Shown here one piece after another: positions 28,920 through 35,794 of a stretch of DNA of 62,201 bases (position 1 is its first letter; each line of letters opens with the position of its first letter). The position numbers were made by a program, and so were the translations under genes. The notes beneath the pieces were generated by a model that was not told where the DNA came from, ran no database searches, and worked only from the letters and a program-made list of their open reading frames with translations. The DNA is taken from the NCBI GenBank assembly GCA_016936555.1, contig JAFGXR010000030.1:1-62201 (forward strand), in the 5' to 3' direction. The stretch comes from Spirochaetales bacterium. Lineage in GTDB: Bacteria; Spirochaetota; Spirochaetia; DSM-2461.

Positions 28920-29370
28920 CGACATCCGGTTCTCCGATTTTTCCTGTCCAGTACTGCTGTGACAATCTGTAGCCGCTGTCCAGGCAGGCCCGGGCGATCC
29001 CCCGTTCATGGAGTTCCGATATCATCGTTTTCCATAGGTGCGAGCCGATTCCCCTCGATTGATAATCGGGATGTACGTAGACCCCTTTTACTTCGGGAAG
29101 CCCTTTTAATTCCCCGGAGATATTGTCGCGCACCGACCGGTTCTGCCTTCCGCAGGCAATCGTTCCCACGATCCGCCCGTCGATTCTGGCTATTATCATC
29201 TCTTCCCCGCTGTCGAAGGTTTCCATCTGGTGTTCCACTTCATCCTCTATTCCTGAGGGATCCTGAATGCCGTTTCTCCTGAACGTGTCGGTAATCGTGG
29301 TTCTGAAAAAAGCTTCCAGTTCGGCCCTGTCCTTTTTTCCGGGTCTGCCCGTTTCGACTCGTTCCATCAT
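28834..29370 (-). CDS. GNAT-family N-acetyltransferase
   Basis: A 178-residue acetyltransferase. The acetyl-CoA loop is VYVHPDYQSRGIGSHLW (about 95-111; the Q/R-x-x-G-x-G/A signature). The strand EEMIIARIDGRIVGTIACG precedes it, and a C-terminal GYRLSQQYWTGK helix follows. AAGGAAGG lies before ATG 29370. Substrate unknown. It converges with the 28449 gene with a long 86-base overlap, and it diverges from the EAL gene. Confidence 0.85.
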   Translation of the reverse strand: MMERVETGRPGKKDRAELEAFFRTTITDTFRRNGIQDPSGIEDEVEHQMETFDSGEEMIIARIDGRIVGTIACGRQNRSVRDNISGELKGLPEVKGVYVHPDYQSRGIGSHLWKTMISELHERGIARACLDSGYRLSQQYWTGKIGEPDVVMKDYWGKGEDQMIWFFPIEDLYTGLHG

Positions 29371-29408
29371 GTTTGCCTTCCTTTTCCGTACATACTATAC
29401 TCCATATC

Positions 29409-31217
29409 ATGGAGTACATAAAAAAGATATACAGCAGGAGCGATATTCTCATTCAGAGAAAAATCCTTGTATTTTTCTGGTCCCTTCTGGTTCTTCTGGG
29501 AGGATCTGTCGTATATCTGCTGATTCAGCTGATAACTCATACGGTTTACTCCAATGATTTTATCTACCTTCTGATGACGATCGGATTGCTTCTTATCGCC
29601 CTGACGCTTCTGCTCACCGGCCGGTACTATATCTCATCTATCCTGATTCTGACGGCAGCGCTCTTTCCTATTACGGCTCTGGTCTGGATGGGTGTCACTC
29701 TCAACGAATTGAAGCTCTACAGCATGGCCTTTCTCCAGTCCGTAGGAATTCTCTTCGCCGTTCTTATTGCATCCAAAGTCTGGCAGATCGTTCTCTACGG
29801 CGTCGGAGCCCAGATTCTCTGCACGGCTTTTCTCTTTTTCCGGCTGATTCCCTCCGCAGCGGGCGATCGCTTTCCCTATATCACCACTTATATCGTTGTC
29901 CTCGTCGTTCTGACTATGGAAACCCTTCTCGCCTCTTTCCTTTTCTTTCTGCTCAACAAAACCCTTCTGGAAACAAAGTATATGGCCGAGCATGATGAAA
30001 ACACCGGCCTACCGAACGGAAACAGGATGAGTCTGGACCTGGGGCTTTCCATAGAAGAGGCCAATGAAAACCAGGTTCATTTCTACCGGATTGAAAATTA
30101 TACGGAGCTGCTTCTCAATTACGGCATGGAGAGCCTTATCGGGATCGTGGCGAAGACTGCAGAGACTATCTCACTTGAAAACGGACGGGACGTCTACCGC
30201 TTGTCTTCCGATCTTCTGGCCCTCTTTCATAATGATTCCCGATGCGCACAGACCAGGTGCATGGAAAAGACGATGGCACTTTTTCAAACACCTCTGATTA
30301 TTGACGACTGGAATGTCCGGGTCCTGCTGAGAGGGTCCATACTCCGGAATGCCTCCATTGAAAACAATATGTCCGCCAATCTGAGCCGGGGCCAGCTGGC
30401 CCTCTATCAGGCAGGATTGGAAAGGAAGCATTTCGTCCTCTACGAACGGGAGAGGGAACATCTGTGGATCGAGCGGATCAGTATCTTTCACGAACTGTTC
30501 GAAGCTGTGGCTCAGGGGCATTTTTCCGTTGTTTATCAACCTCTCTTTAACGAGGACAGGACAGTCTCGGCTATCGAATCCCTTTCCCGCTGGACGAACA
30601 GAAAAGGGGAAATGGTCAGTCCTGAGGTTTTTATTCCCATGCTTGAGCAGACAGGACTTATGAATGATTTTTTCATGTTCATGGTGTCCCGGGTTCTGAA
30701 CGATATCAAAAAATACAGGGTTTTGCAGGGAGATTTTTCCATCTTTATCAATCTTTCACCGGAACTTATCAATTTCAGTTTCGACTTCAATAGATTGATT
30801 GGACTGATTGATGACGCGGGAATCCCTCCGGAAAAAATCGGATTCGAAATTACCGAATCAGCCATGCTCCACAATGACGATGACACGGAAAAAGTTCTGA
30901 CCCAGCTTAAGGGCAGGGGGTTCGAGCTGGCTCTCGATGATTTCGGCACGGGCTTTTCCAATTTTACCAGGATTCTCAGCCTTCCCTTCTCAAAGATTAA
31001 ATTCGACAGGAGTTTCCTCACCGGCATGGGGCGCGATTCCAAATATGCCGATCTTCTGGAAGTCCTTATTGCCTACCTGAACAGGTGCTCCTATAAGACG
31101 GTAATAGAAGGGGTCGAAACGGAGGAGGACTTCGAGCTGTTGAAAAAGTTCGGCTGTCATCAGTTTCAGGGATTCCTTCTGGGAAGGCCGGAGCTCCCGG
31201 AAAACCTTACACTCTGA
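29409..31217 (+). CDS. membrane EAL-domain c-di-GMP phosphodiesterase with degenerate GGDEF
   Basis: About 602 residues from ATG 29409. Upstream in-frame TTG 29373 is possible but would add residues before a natural N-terminus; neither start has a clear ribosome site. Six membrane segments (about 20-190) are followed by a GGDEF-like domain that keeps only ENTGLPNGNRMS and has no GG(D/E)EF, so it should not make c-di-GMP. The EAL domain (about 355-600) keeps E390 (as ESL), NLSPELINF, EITES, DDFGTGFSN, KFDRSF, EGVE and the QGFLLGRP tail, i.e. all metal and catalytic positions. It should hydrolyse c-di-GMP in response to a membrane signal. Confidence 0.88.
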   Translation: MEYIKKIYSRSDILIQRKILVFFWSLLVLLGGSVVYLLIQLITHTVYSNDFIYLLMTIGLLLIALTLLLTGRYYISSILILTAALFPITALVWMGVTLNELKLYSMAFLQSVGILFAVLIASKVWQIVLYGVGAQILCTAFLFFRLIPSAAGDRFPYITTYIVVLVVLTMETLLASFLFFLLNKTLLETKYMAEHDENTGLPNGNRMSLDLGLSIEEANENQVHFYRIENYTELLLNYGMESLIGIVAKTAETISLENGRDVYRLSSDLLALFHNDSRCAQTRCMEKTMALFQTPLIIDDWNVRVLLRGSILRNASIENNMSANLSRGQLALYQAGLERKHFVLYEREREHLWIERISIFHELFEAVAQGHFSVVYQPLFNEDRTVSAIESLSRWTNRKGEMVSPEVFIPMLEQTGLMNDFFMFMVSRVLNDIKKYRVLQGDFSIFINLSPELINFSFDFNRLIGLIDDAGIPPEKIGFEITESAMLHNDDDTEKVLTQLKGRGFELALDDFGTGFSNFTRILSLPFSKIKFDRSFLTGMGRDSKYADLLEVLIAYLNRCSYKTVIEGVETEEDFELLKKFGCHQFQGFLLGRPELPENLTL

Positions 31218-32568
31218 CTCCCTTCCAGGTCCCTCTGCTGTAGGCTGCCGTTATTAAAATGGCAGAAACCGTATCAGCCATTATAAAGCTTATCCAGATT
31301 GCCGTGACCGGCCAGTGAAAGAGAAACCATCCGAACAGAAGGAAAGGCAGCTGGAAAACCCACTTGGAAACAATTCCCGACATAAGGAAGGGCATATTGT
31401 GTCCCGAACCGGAGAACGCTACGGCGAGACCGAAAGAGGCGCCCATGGGGATGAAGCTGAGACTGATGAGACGGATCATTTCCACACCCGTGCCTATAAC
31501 CTCTTTATCGCTGATAAAGAATGACATGATCTGAGAGGGAAAGAGCAGAGCCAGTCCCGTAAAGAAGAGCATCATAACCGTGGAGAACAAAGAGGACCAT
31601 TTCGACGCGGTTACGGCTCTGTCGACTCTGTCGGCTCCCAGGTTCTGCCCCACCACGGTGCTGCCCCCCGTAAACAGTCCGATCAGCGGCAGAAATATAA
31701 AACCGTAGAGTCTGTTGCCGATGCCGAAGGCGGCGAGCGACGCGGTTCCGTAAAGGGCGGCGAATTTCATAATGAGAAAAAGGGAGAACTGTCTGGAAAA
31801 AGTTTCAAGACCGATGGGCAGGCCTATGGTCATGAGTTTGTAATCGATATCCCAGCGGAGTTTCAGCAGCCCTTTCAGTTTCGGCCTGATTCCCCCTCCC
31901 GGGGAGAAGAGGAAGATGAATCCGCCCAGAAACGCGAGGCTGGTAGAAATGACCGTGGCCAGAGAGGCTCCGAATATTCCCATGTTCAGTCCCGGTATGG
32001 ATGTTCCCGGTATGGTTTCGAACATGAAAAGCGGGTCCAGTACGATATTGAGAATCGCGCTGAAAATCATAATGATCATGGGCGTTCTGACATCTCCGGT
32101 GCAGCGGAGGGCCGTGTTGACCGTAAAAGAAGAGAACATAAAGGGGAGGAAATAGATACGCAGATAGCCGTAATCGAGAGCCATTTTCAGCACTTTCCCG
32201 TCATGAGTGAAAAAAGTCATGAGAGGTTTGATAAAGGTGAAGAGAATGGCCGCGGCCACGACGGCCACGAGAGCTTTGAAAGTCAGAGTCTGCTCGATCG
32301 CCTGCTCCGTTCTTTCCCTGTTTCCCGCGCCGTGGCTCTGGCTGATCAGAGAGACGGAGCTGTTTCCGATTATTTCGTTGAGGACTTCCACTATCCAGAA
32401 TACGGTTGTGAATATGGTCACGCCGGCTACCGCTTCGGAGCTGATCCGGCCGATCCAGGCCAAATCAACCAGATCGTATAAAGTCTGGGCCATAAATCCC
32501 GCCATTGTGGGGACGGCGAGGCGCACGAGATGGCCGGGCACGCTGCCCTGTGTCAGTTTCTTCTCCAT
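31207..32568 (-). CDS. MATE-family multidrug/organic-cation exporter
   Basis: A 453-residue protein with twelve membrane segments in two similar halves. It has MATE hallmarks: an N-terminal LVRLAVPTMAGFMAQTLYDLVD, SLISQSHGAGN in the first half, and GLFTGGSTVVGQNLGADRVDRA in the second. MATE proteins export drugs or metabolites using Na+ or H+. Start at ATG 32568. Its 3' end overlaps the EAL gene end by 11 bases in convergent orientation. No local regulator gene points to a substrate. Confidence 0.9.
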   Translation of the reverse strand: MEKKLTQGSVPGHLVRLAVPTMAGFMAQTLYDLVDLAWIGRISSEAVAGVTIFTTVFWIVEVLNEIIGNSSVSLISQSHGAGNRERTEQAIEQTLTFKALVAVVAAAILFTFIKPLMTFFTHDGKVLKMALDYGYLRIYFLPFMFSSFTVNTALRCTGDVRTPMIIMIFSAILNIVLDPLFMFETIPGTSIPGLNMGIFGASLATVISTSLAFLGGFIFLFSPGGGIRPKLKGLLKLRWDIDYKLMTIGLPIGLETFSRQFSLFLIMKFAALYGTASLAAFGIGNRLYGFIFLPLIGLFTGGSTVVGQNLGADRVDRAVTASKWSSLFSTVMMLFFTGLALLFPSQIMSFFISDKEVIGTGVEMIRLISLSFIPMGASFGLAVAFSGSGHNMPFLMSGIVSKWVFQLPFLLFGWFLFHWPVTAIWISFIMADTVSAILITAAYSRGTWKGVRV

Positions 32569-32639
32569 TCCCGCATTCTACTTCAGGAGCCGCCTTCAAT
32601 CATAGAGACTCTTTTGATAAGAAGAGTTTTTTCCCGGTA

Positions 32640-32667
32640 TTGACAAGAAAAACAGAATTCATATATT
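32640..32667 (+). promoter_or_regulatory. promoter for the P-loop/GNAT pair
   Basis: TTGACA (32640-32645), 16 bases, then TATATT (32662-32667) form a good sigma-70 type promoter on the plus strand. It leaves an untranslated leader of about 140 bases before ATG 32814. Confidence 0.6.
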
Positions 32668-32674
32668 TATAGCT

Positions 32675-32813
32675 GAAAATTCGCAGACAAACGGACCCAT
32701 AATGCTAACGGTGTCTGCTTATATCTTGATTCTTGAGGTGTAGGTAGCAAAGTTATCCGGGAATTCTGTCCGCGGAAGAACTCTCTGCCCCCGCGCCCGG
32801 AGGTGGAAGAGTA
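32675..32813 (+). other. long 5' leader with a 7 bp stem, function unknown
   Basis: The leader between the promoter and the P-loop gene contains the complementary arms GCAGACA (32683-32689) and TGTCTGC (32712-32718), then a G+C-rich stretch, then GGAGGTGG before the ATG. A 13-codon frame from ATG 32702 lies inside. It matches no riboswitch I know. Confidence 0.35.
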
Positions 32814-33839
32814 ATGAAGAAAATAGAAAAAGGCTATATTTTTACAAGCGGTGCCTACGCTCTGAAAAACAGCCAGATAAAATTTTATACAGATGTAGAA
32901 AAGAAACCCGAAATCGGCGATGTCGTCTACGGAGAAATATCCCATATCGGACAGCACTCCAGTCTCGAAAACAAATCGGGACGGATTCATAAGATACACA
33001 ACGGAACAAGAGCCCTGTTCGTTTTCGCCAACCGTTACGCTCCCGATTATTACGAAGCATTCGTTTCCGAAGCCTATACTCCCGAAGTGGATCTTCTGGC
33101 CAGAAGCGGTCTCATCGGAGAGGTGAAAACTAAAAACTCCCTGATCAAGGATCCCTCGCGGGTGAAAATACTGGGATACCTCTGCGATGAAGAGGGGAAC
33201 GTCATCAATACGAGAGATTTTCCGGCCATCGCTCCGAAGAAGAAAGACAAAACCTTCCCCCGGGCGAAGATGATTCTTGTCTGCGGAACCGCCATGAACT
33301 CCGGTAAAAGCGTCGCCGCCGCGTCCATCTGCTGGGCGCTCTCCAAAATGGGCCATACCGTGAAGGGATCAAAAGTGACCGGCACCGCGAGCCTGAAGGA
33401 CATTCTCCATATGAATGATGCCGGCGCCGACTCTTTCTCTGATTTTACCTTTCTGGGCTATCCCACGACGTATATGCTGGAGGAAGGGGAAATTATCGGT
33501 ATCTTTAATGACATCGACCTGAAGTATGCCAACAATCCCCAGAATTACTGGGTCGTCGAGTTCGCCGACGGGATCAACCAGAGAGAGACGGAGATGCTGC
33601 TCCGCCATCCCGAAGTGCGCAAACGGATCCACCGCCTCGTATTCTGCGCCAATGACGCCTTCGGGGCCATCGGGGGGATCGAATACCTGCAGGAACGGCT
33701 CGACCTGGTTCCCGACCTTATCTCCGGAGTCTGTACCAGTTCGCCTCTCCATATGAGAGAACTGGGCAAGGTGACCAGCATCCCCATTTTCGACAGCATG
33801 AATATCAATATAGGGGAGATCAGAGAGAGGATCGTCTGA
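32814..33839 (+). CDS. P-loop NTPase of unknown function with OB-like N-terminal domain
   Basis: A 341-residue protein. Residues about 1-75 look like a small beta-barrel (EIGDVVYGEISHIGQHSS, then RALFVFANRYAP). A linker leads to a P-loop domain starting near 150 with Walker A GTAMNSGKS (158-166). KGSKVTGTAS and a strand VVEFADGINQRE (about 244-255) follow. The arrangement resembles the SIMIBI group (dethiobiotin synthetase, MobB, CobQ-like), where ATP is used on small substrates. No named family is recognised. The stop shares one base with the next ATG (TGATG), tying it to the acetyltransferase gene at 33839. Confidence 0.72.
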   Translation: MKKIEKGYIFTSGAYALKNSQIKFYTDVEKKPEIGDVVYGEISHIGQHSSLENKSGRIHKIHNGTRALFVFANRYAPDYYEAFVSEAYTPEVDLLARSGLIGEVKTKNSLIKDPSRVKILGYLCDEEGNVINTRDFPAIAPKKKDKTFPRAKMILVCGTAMNSGKSVAAASICWALSKMGHTVKGSKVTGTASLKDILHMNDAGADSFSDFTFLGYPTTYMLEEGEIIGIFNDIDLKYANNPQNYWVVEFADGINQRETEMLLRHPEVRKRIHRLVFCANDAFGAIGGIEYLQERLDLVPDLISGVCTSSPLHMRELGKVTSIPIFDSMNINIGEIRERIV

Positions 33840-34333
33840 TGGCCGATCCGGTTCTGGTTATCAAGAGCCCCTCTCTCTGCTCTGTGGAAGAACTGGAGCT
33901 GTTCCGGACTTTCCTGTCGGGGAGGCCCGATGTCAGAATGGAAAATCTCAATGAGCGCATTGCGAAAGCCGGGAAACTGGCTTTCGCTTTTTCCGGGGGA
34001 GAACTTGCGGGGATTGCCGCTCTGAAGCGGGCCCGCAAAGGTTTCCGCCGACGAATTCTCGAAAGTCAGACCACCCCTGTTCTCCTGGAACTTCCGAAAG
34101 CCGAGCTGGGCTGGCTATATGTCGATCCGGCAAGCCGGGGAATGGGAATCGGTGCGGGGCTCGTCTCTTCGCTATGCCGTGATTCTTCCGGCGTCCCCAT
34201 GTTTGCTCTGACCACCGAAGATAACGAAACGATGCGGAAAATACTCCTCTCAAACAGTTTTTCCTTTTCAACCGGAATTGTAATGCCGGGCCGTGTTCCC
34301 TATCTTCTTTACTCATCTCCCGCTCTGTCCTGA
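33839..34333 (+). CDS. GNAT-family acetyltransferase coupled to the P-loop protein
   Basis: A 164-residue protein. The acetyl-CoA motif is GWLYVDPASRGMGIGAGLV (about 97-115; SRGMGIG in the R-G-x-G-x-G/A loop), preceded by KLAFAFSGGELAGIAALKRA. Start overlaps the stop of the P-loop gene, indicating coupled translation and probably a joint pathway: a nucleotide-dependent step plus an acetyl transfer. It is shorter than many GNATs but complete. Substrate unknown. Confidence 0.8.
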   Translation: MADPVLVIKSPSLCSVEELELFRTFLSGRPDVRMENLNERIAKAGKLAFAFSGGELAGIAALKRARKGFRRRILESQTTPVLLELPKAELGWLYVDPASRGMGIGAGLVSSLCRDSSGVPMFALTTEDNETMRKILLSNSFSFSTGIVMPGRVPYLLYSSPALS

Positions 34334-34391
34334 AGGTTTCCACTTTTTCCGGGAGAAGCATGGTAAAAAAACTGGGAATATAAACCGGCTA

Positions 34392-34400
34392 TGCTATAAT
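34392..34400 (+). promoter_or_regulatory. extended -10 promoter for the stand-alone cyclase
   Basis: TGCTATAAT is a perfect extended -10 element (TGn plus TATAAT at 34395-34400). The -35 position is weak, as is common for extended -10 promoters. It predicts a leader of about 95 bases before ATG 34503. Confidence 0.6.
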
Positions 34401-34418
34401 GAAAGGGAACCCGCAACT

Positions 34419-34473
34419 GCCGGACGCACGGGCCGGCGACCATCCTTTCACACTGTCGGACATTGGGACCGAC
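34419..34473 (+). ncRNA. tandem two-hairpin leader upstream of the stand-alone cyclase
   Basis: Two hairpins of the same form lie in the predicted leader: GCCGG, nine bases, CCGGC (34419-34437) and GTCGG, nine bases, CCGAC (34455-34473). Both are preceded by ACT and both contain GGAC at the 5' arm/loop junction. The ribosome site CCGGAGGA follows. The paired design suggests a cis-regulatory RNA or an RNA-binding-protein target rich in GGA (CsrA-like). It does not match a riboswitch I can name. Confidence 0.4.
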
Positions 34474-34502
34474 TGCTCAACAACACTAACCGGAGGATAA
34501 TT

Positions 34503-35018
34503 ATGAAAACCATTTACACAGAAGGTCTTGTTTTTTTAACTGACCTTTCGGGTTTTAACCGGCTTACCAGGGATCTCCCCTTATCGGAGACTGTTGCATA
34601 TCTCAAGATATTCGCCGGGATCTCGCAGAAACATGTGGAAAAAGGCGGCGGTACACTTATCAAGTATATCGGCGATTCCGCTCTGGGGTTTTTTCCCGCC
34701 GAATGTATCGATAAAGGAGTGGCCTCTCTGATCGATATGAAAAATGAGATAGAAGATTCTTTTGAAATAAAGGGAAAGAAAACGGGATTGCGGATAGGAG
34801 CCCATTACGGATCATTTGCTGTCTGTGATTTTGCTCCTTTTGACGGGAAATCGGATCTTGTCGGTGAAACAGTCAACATTGCCGCCATGACGGGATCGGG
34901 AGGTCAGTCGAAACACCGATCCAGGCTGATTCTTACACCGGAAGCTTTCCGGAAACTCAGTTCAGAAAGCCGGAAAGCTTTTCACAGGTTCACTGAACCG
35001 ATAGTTTATCTGGCTTAA
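34503..35018 (+). CDS. minimal stand-alone class III nucleotidyl cyclase domain
   Basis: Only 171 residues, essentially just the catalytic domain. I choose ATG 34503, which has CCGGAGGA upstream; the frame is open further back but through non-coding-looking leader. Metal residues D14 (FLTDLSGF) and D58 (KYIGDS), and base-selecting K54 and D118 (KSDLVGE), are present, so the substrate would be ATP. N125 is present, but the transition-state Arg is replaced by Met (M129 in VNIAAM). Activity may be low, or another Arg (R139/R141) may substitute. No sensor or membrane segment. It could act as a homodimer or be a cyclase-derived binding protein. Confidence 0.8.
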   Translation: MKTIYTEGLVFLTDLSGFNRLTRDLPLSETVAYLKIFAGISQKHVEKGGGTLIKYIGDSALGFFPAECIDKGVASLIDMKNEIEDSFEIKGKKTGLRIGAHYGSFAVCDFAPFDGKSDLVGETVNIAAMTGSGGQSKHRSRLILTPEAFRKLSSESRKAFHRFTEPIVYLA

Positions 35019-35034
35019 ATTGTAAAATTTCATT

Positions 35035-35068
35035 TCGCCGGTATTGGACGGGTTCACAATTCCGGCGA
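35035..35068 (+). terminator. hairpin after the stand-alone cyclase gene
   Basis: TCGCCGG and CCGGCGA (7 bp stem, 20-base loop) precede TTTCTCGTT. It is a plausible but weak intrinsic terminator 17 bases after the stop. Confidence 0.45.
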
Positions 35069-35117
35069 TTTCTCGTTCGGCTGGATTTTCCATCAGGTCC
35101 GGTTTATATTGGTTCAG

Positions 35118-35747
35118 ATGAAAAGAAAGTTACTTCTTAATCTGTTCCTGTTTCTGTCCGTTTCCCTGTTTCTGCAGGCGGTTGAATTGAATGTTCCCTA
35201 TTATGAACAGGGCAATGATTCTCCCTGGGCCGATGTCATTCTCGGAAACAAATCGAATGTGACCATCCGTCAGTACGGCTGCACACTCACCTGTGTCTCC
35301 ATGGTGGTTTCCCATTTCGAGGGGGAGAAACTCACTCCTGAAGAGATGAATAACTGGCTTAAAAAGAATAACGGATTCGATGACGGCTACGATGACCGGG
35401 ACGGTTCCTATCTGGGTGAAGTGAACCTGAACTGGCCCGCTCTGGCCCGGTTTCGAAGCGGCTATGTCTACACCCGGCACAATTGGGCGGCCAACCCCGC
35501 CGATGTGCTTCTGATCCGCTATTATCTGGATAAGGATGTTCCCCTTATCGCCGAAGTTCTGTTGAGAGGCGCTCCCCATTATATTGTGCTGACAGGTTAT
35601 GACCATGAGGGATTTCTGATGAACGATCCCGAGTTTCCCGGGGAAAACCGCTTTGACAATATCTACAATATCTCCGATAAATGGGGATCCGGCCCCTCCC
35701 GGAATATCTACGGTATCCGGGTTCTCTATCCACCGGGGAATTTATAA
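35118..35747 (+). CDS. secreted C39-like peptidase family protein
   Basis: About 209 residues from ATG 35118 (an in-frame TTG at 35109 is possible). A signal peptide covers about 1-21. The body has the papain-like C39/BtpA-type pattern: an opening LNVPYYEQGNDSPWAD, the presumed nucleophile Cys in QYGCTLTCVSMVVSHF, a later His in GAPHYIVLTGYDHEGF, and Asp in LMNDPE. Family members cleave peptides in the periplasm or outside. Two Cys lie in the active-site segment, and the second (TLTCVSM) sits where the helix starts. The next gene begins 48 bases on and may be cotranscribed. Substrate unknown. Confidence 0.75.
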   Translation: MKRKLLLNLFLFLSVSLFLQAVELNVPYYEQGNDSPWADVILGNKSNVTIRQYGCTLTCVSMVVSHFEGEKLTPEEMNNWLKKNNGFDDGYDDRDGSYLGEVNLNWPALARFRSGYVYTRHNWAANPADVLLIRYYLDKDVPLIAEVLLRGAPHYIVLTGYDHEGFLMNDPEFPGENRFDNIYNISDKWGSGPSRNIYGIRVLYPPGNL

Positions 35748-35794
35748 TCCATTACAAATCCACCATTCCGGTTTATTCTTATACCGGTATTTCT

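Noticed and set aside
34293-34502. 70-codon N-terminal extension of the stand-alone cyclase
   Set aside because: It runs through the promoter and hairpin leader; the ATG at 34503 has a strong ribosome site and begins the catalytic fold.
34381-34502. Canonical c-di-GMP or SAM riboswitch before the stand-alone cyclase
   Set aside because: The conserved core bases of those classes are absent; only generic paired hairpins are present.
35681-35794. 38-codon N-terminal extension of the LacI-sensor GGDEF protein
   Set aside because: It overlaps the peptidase gene and has low-complexity, non-homologous composition.
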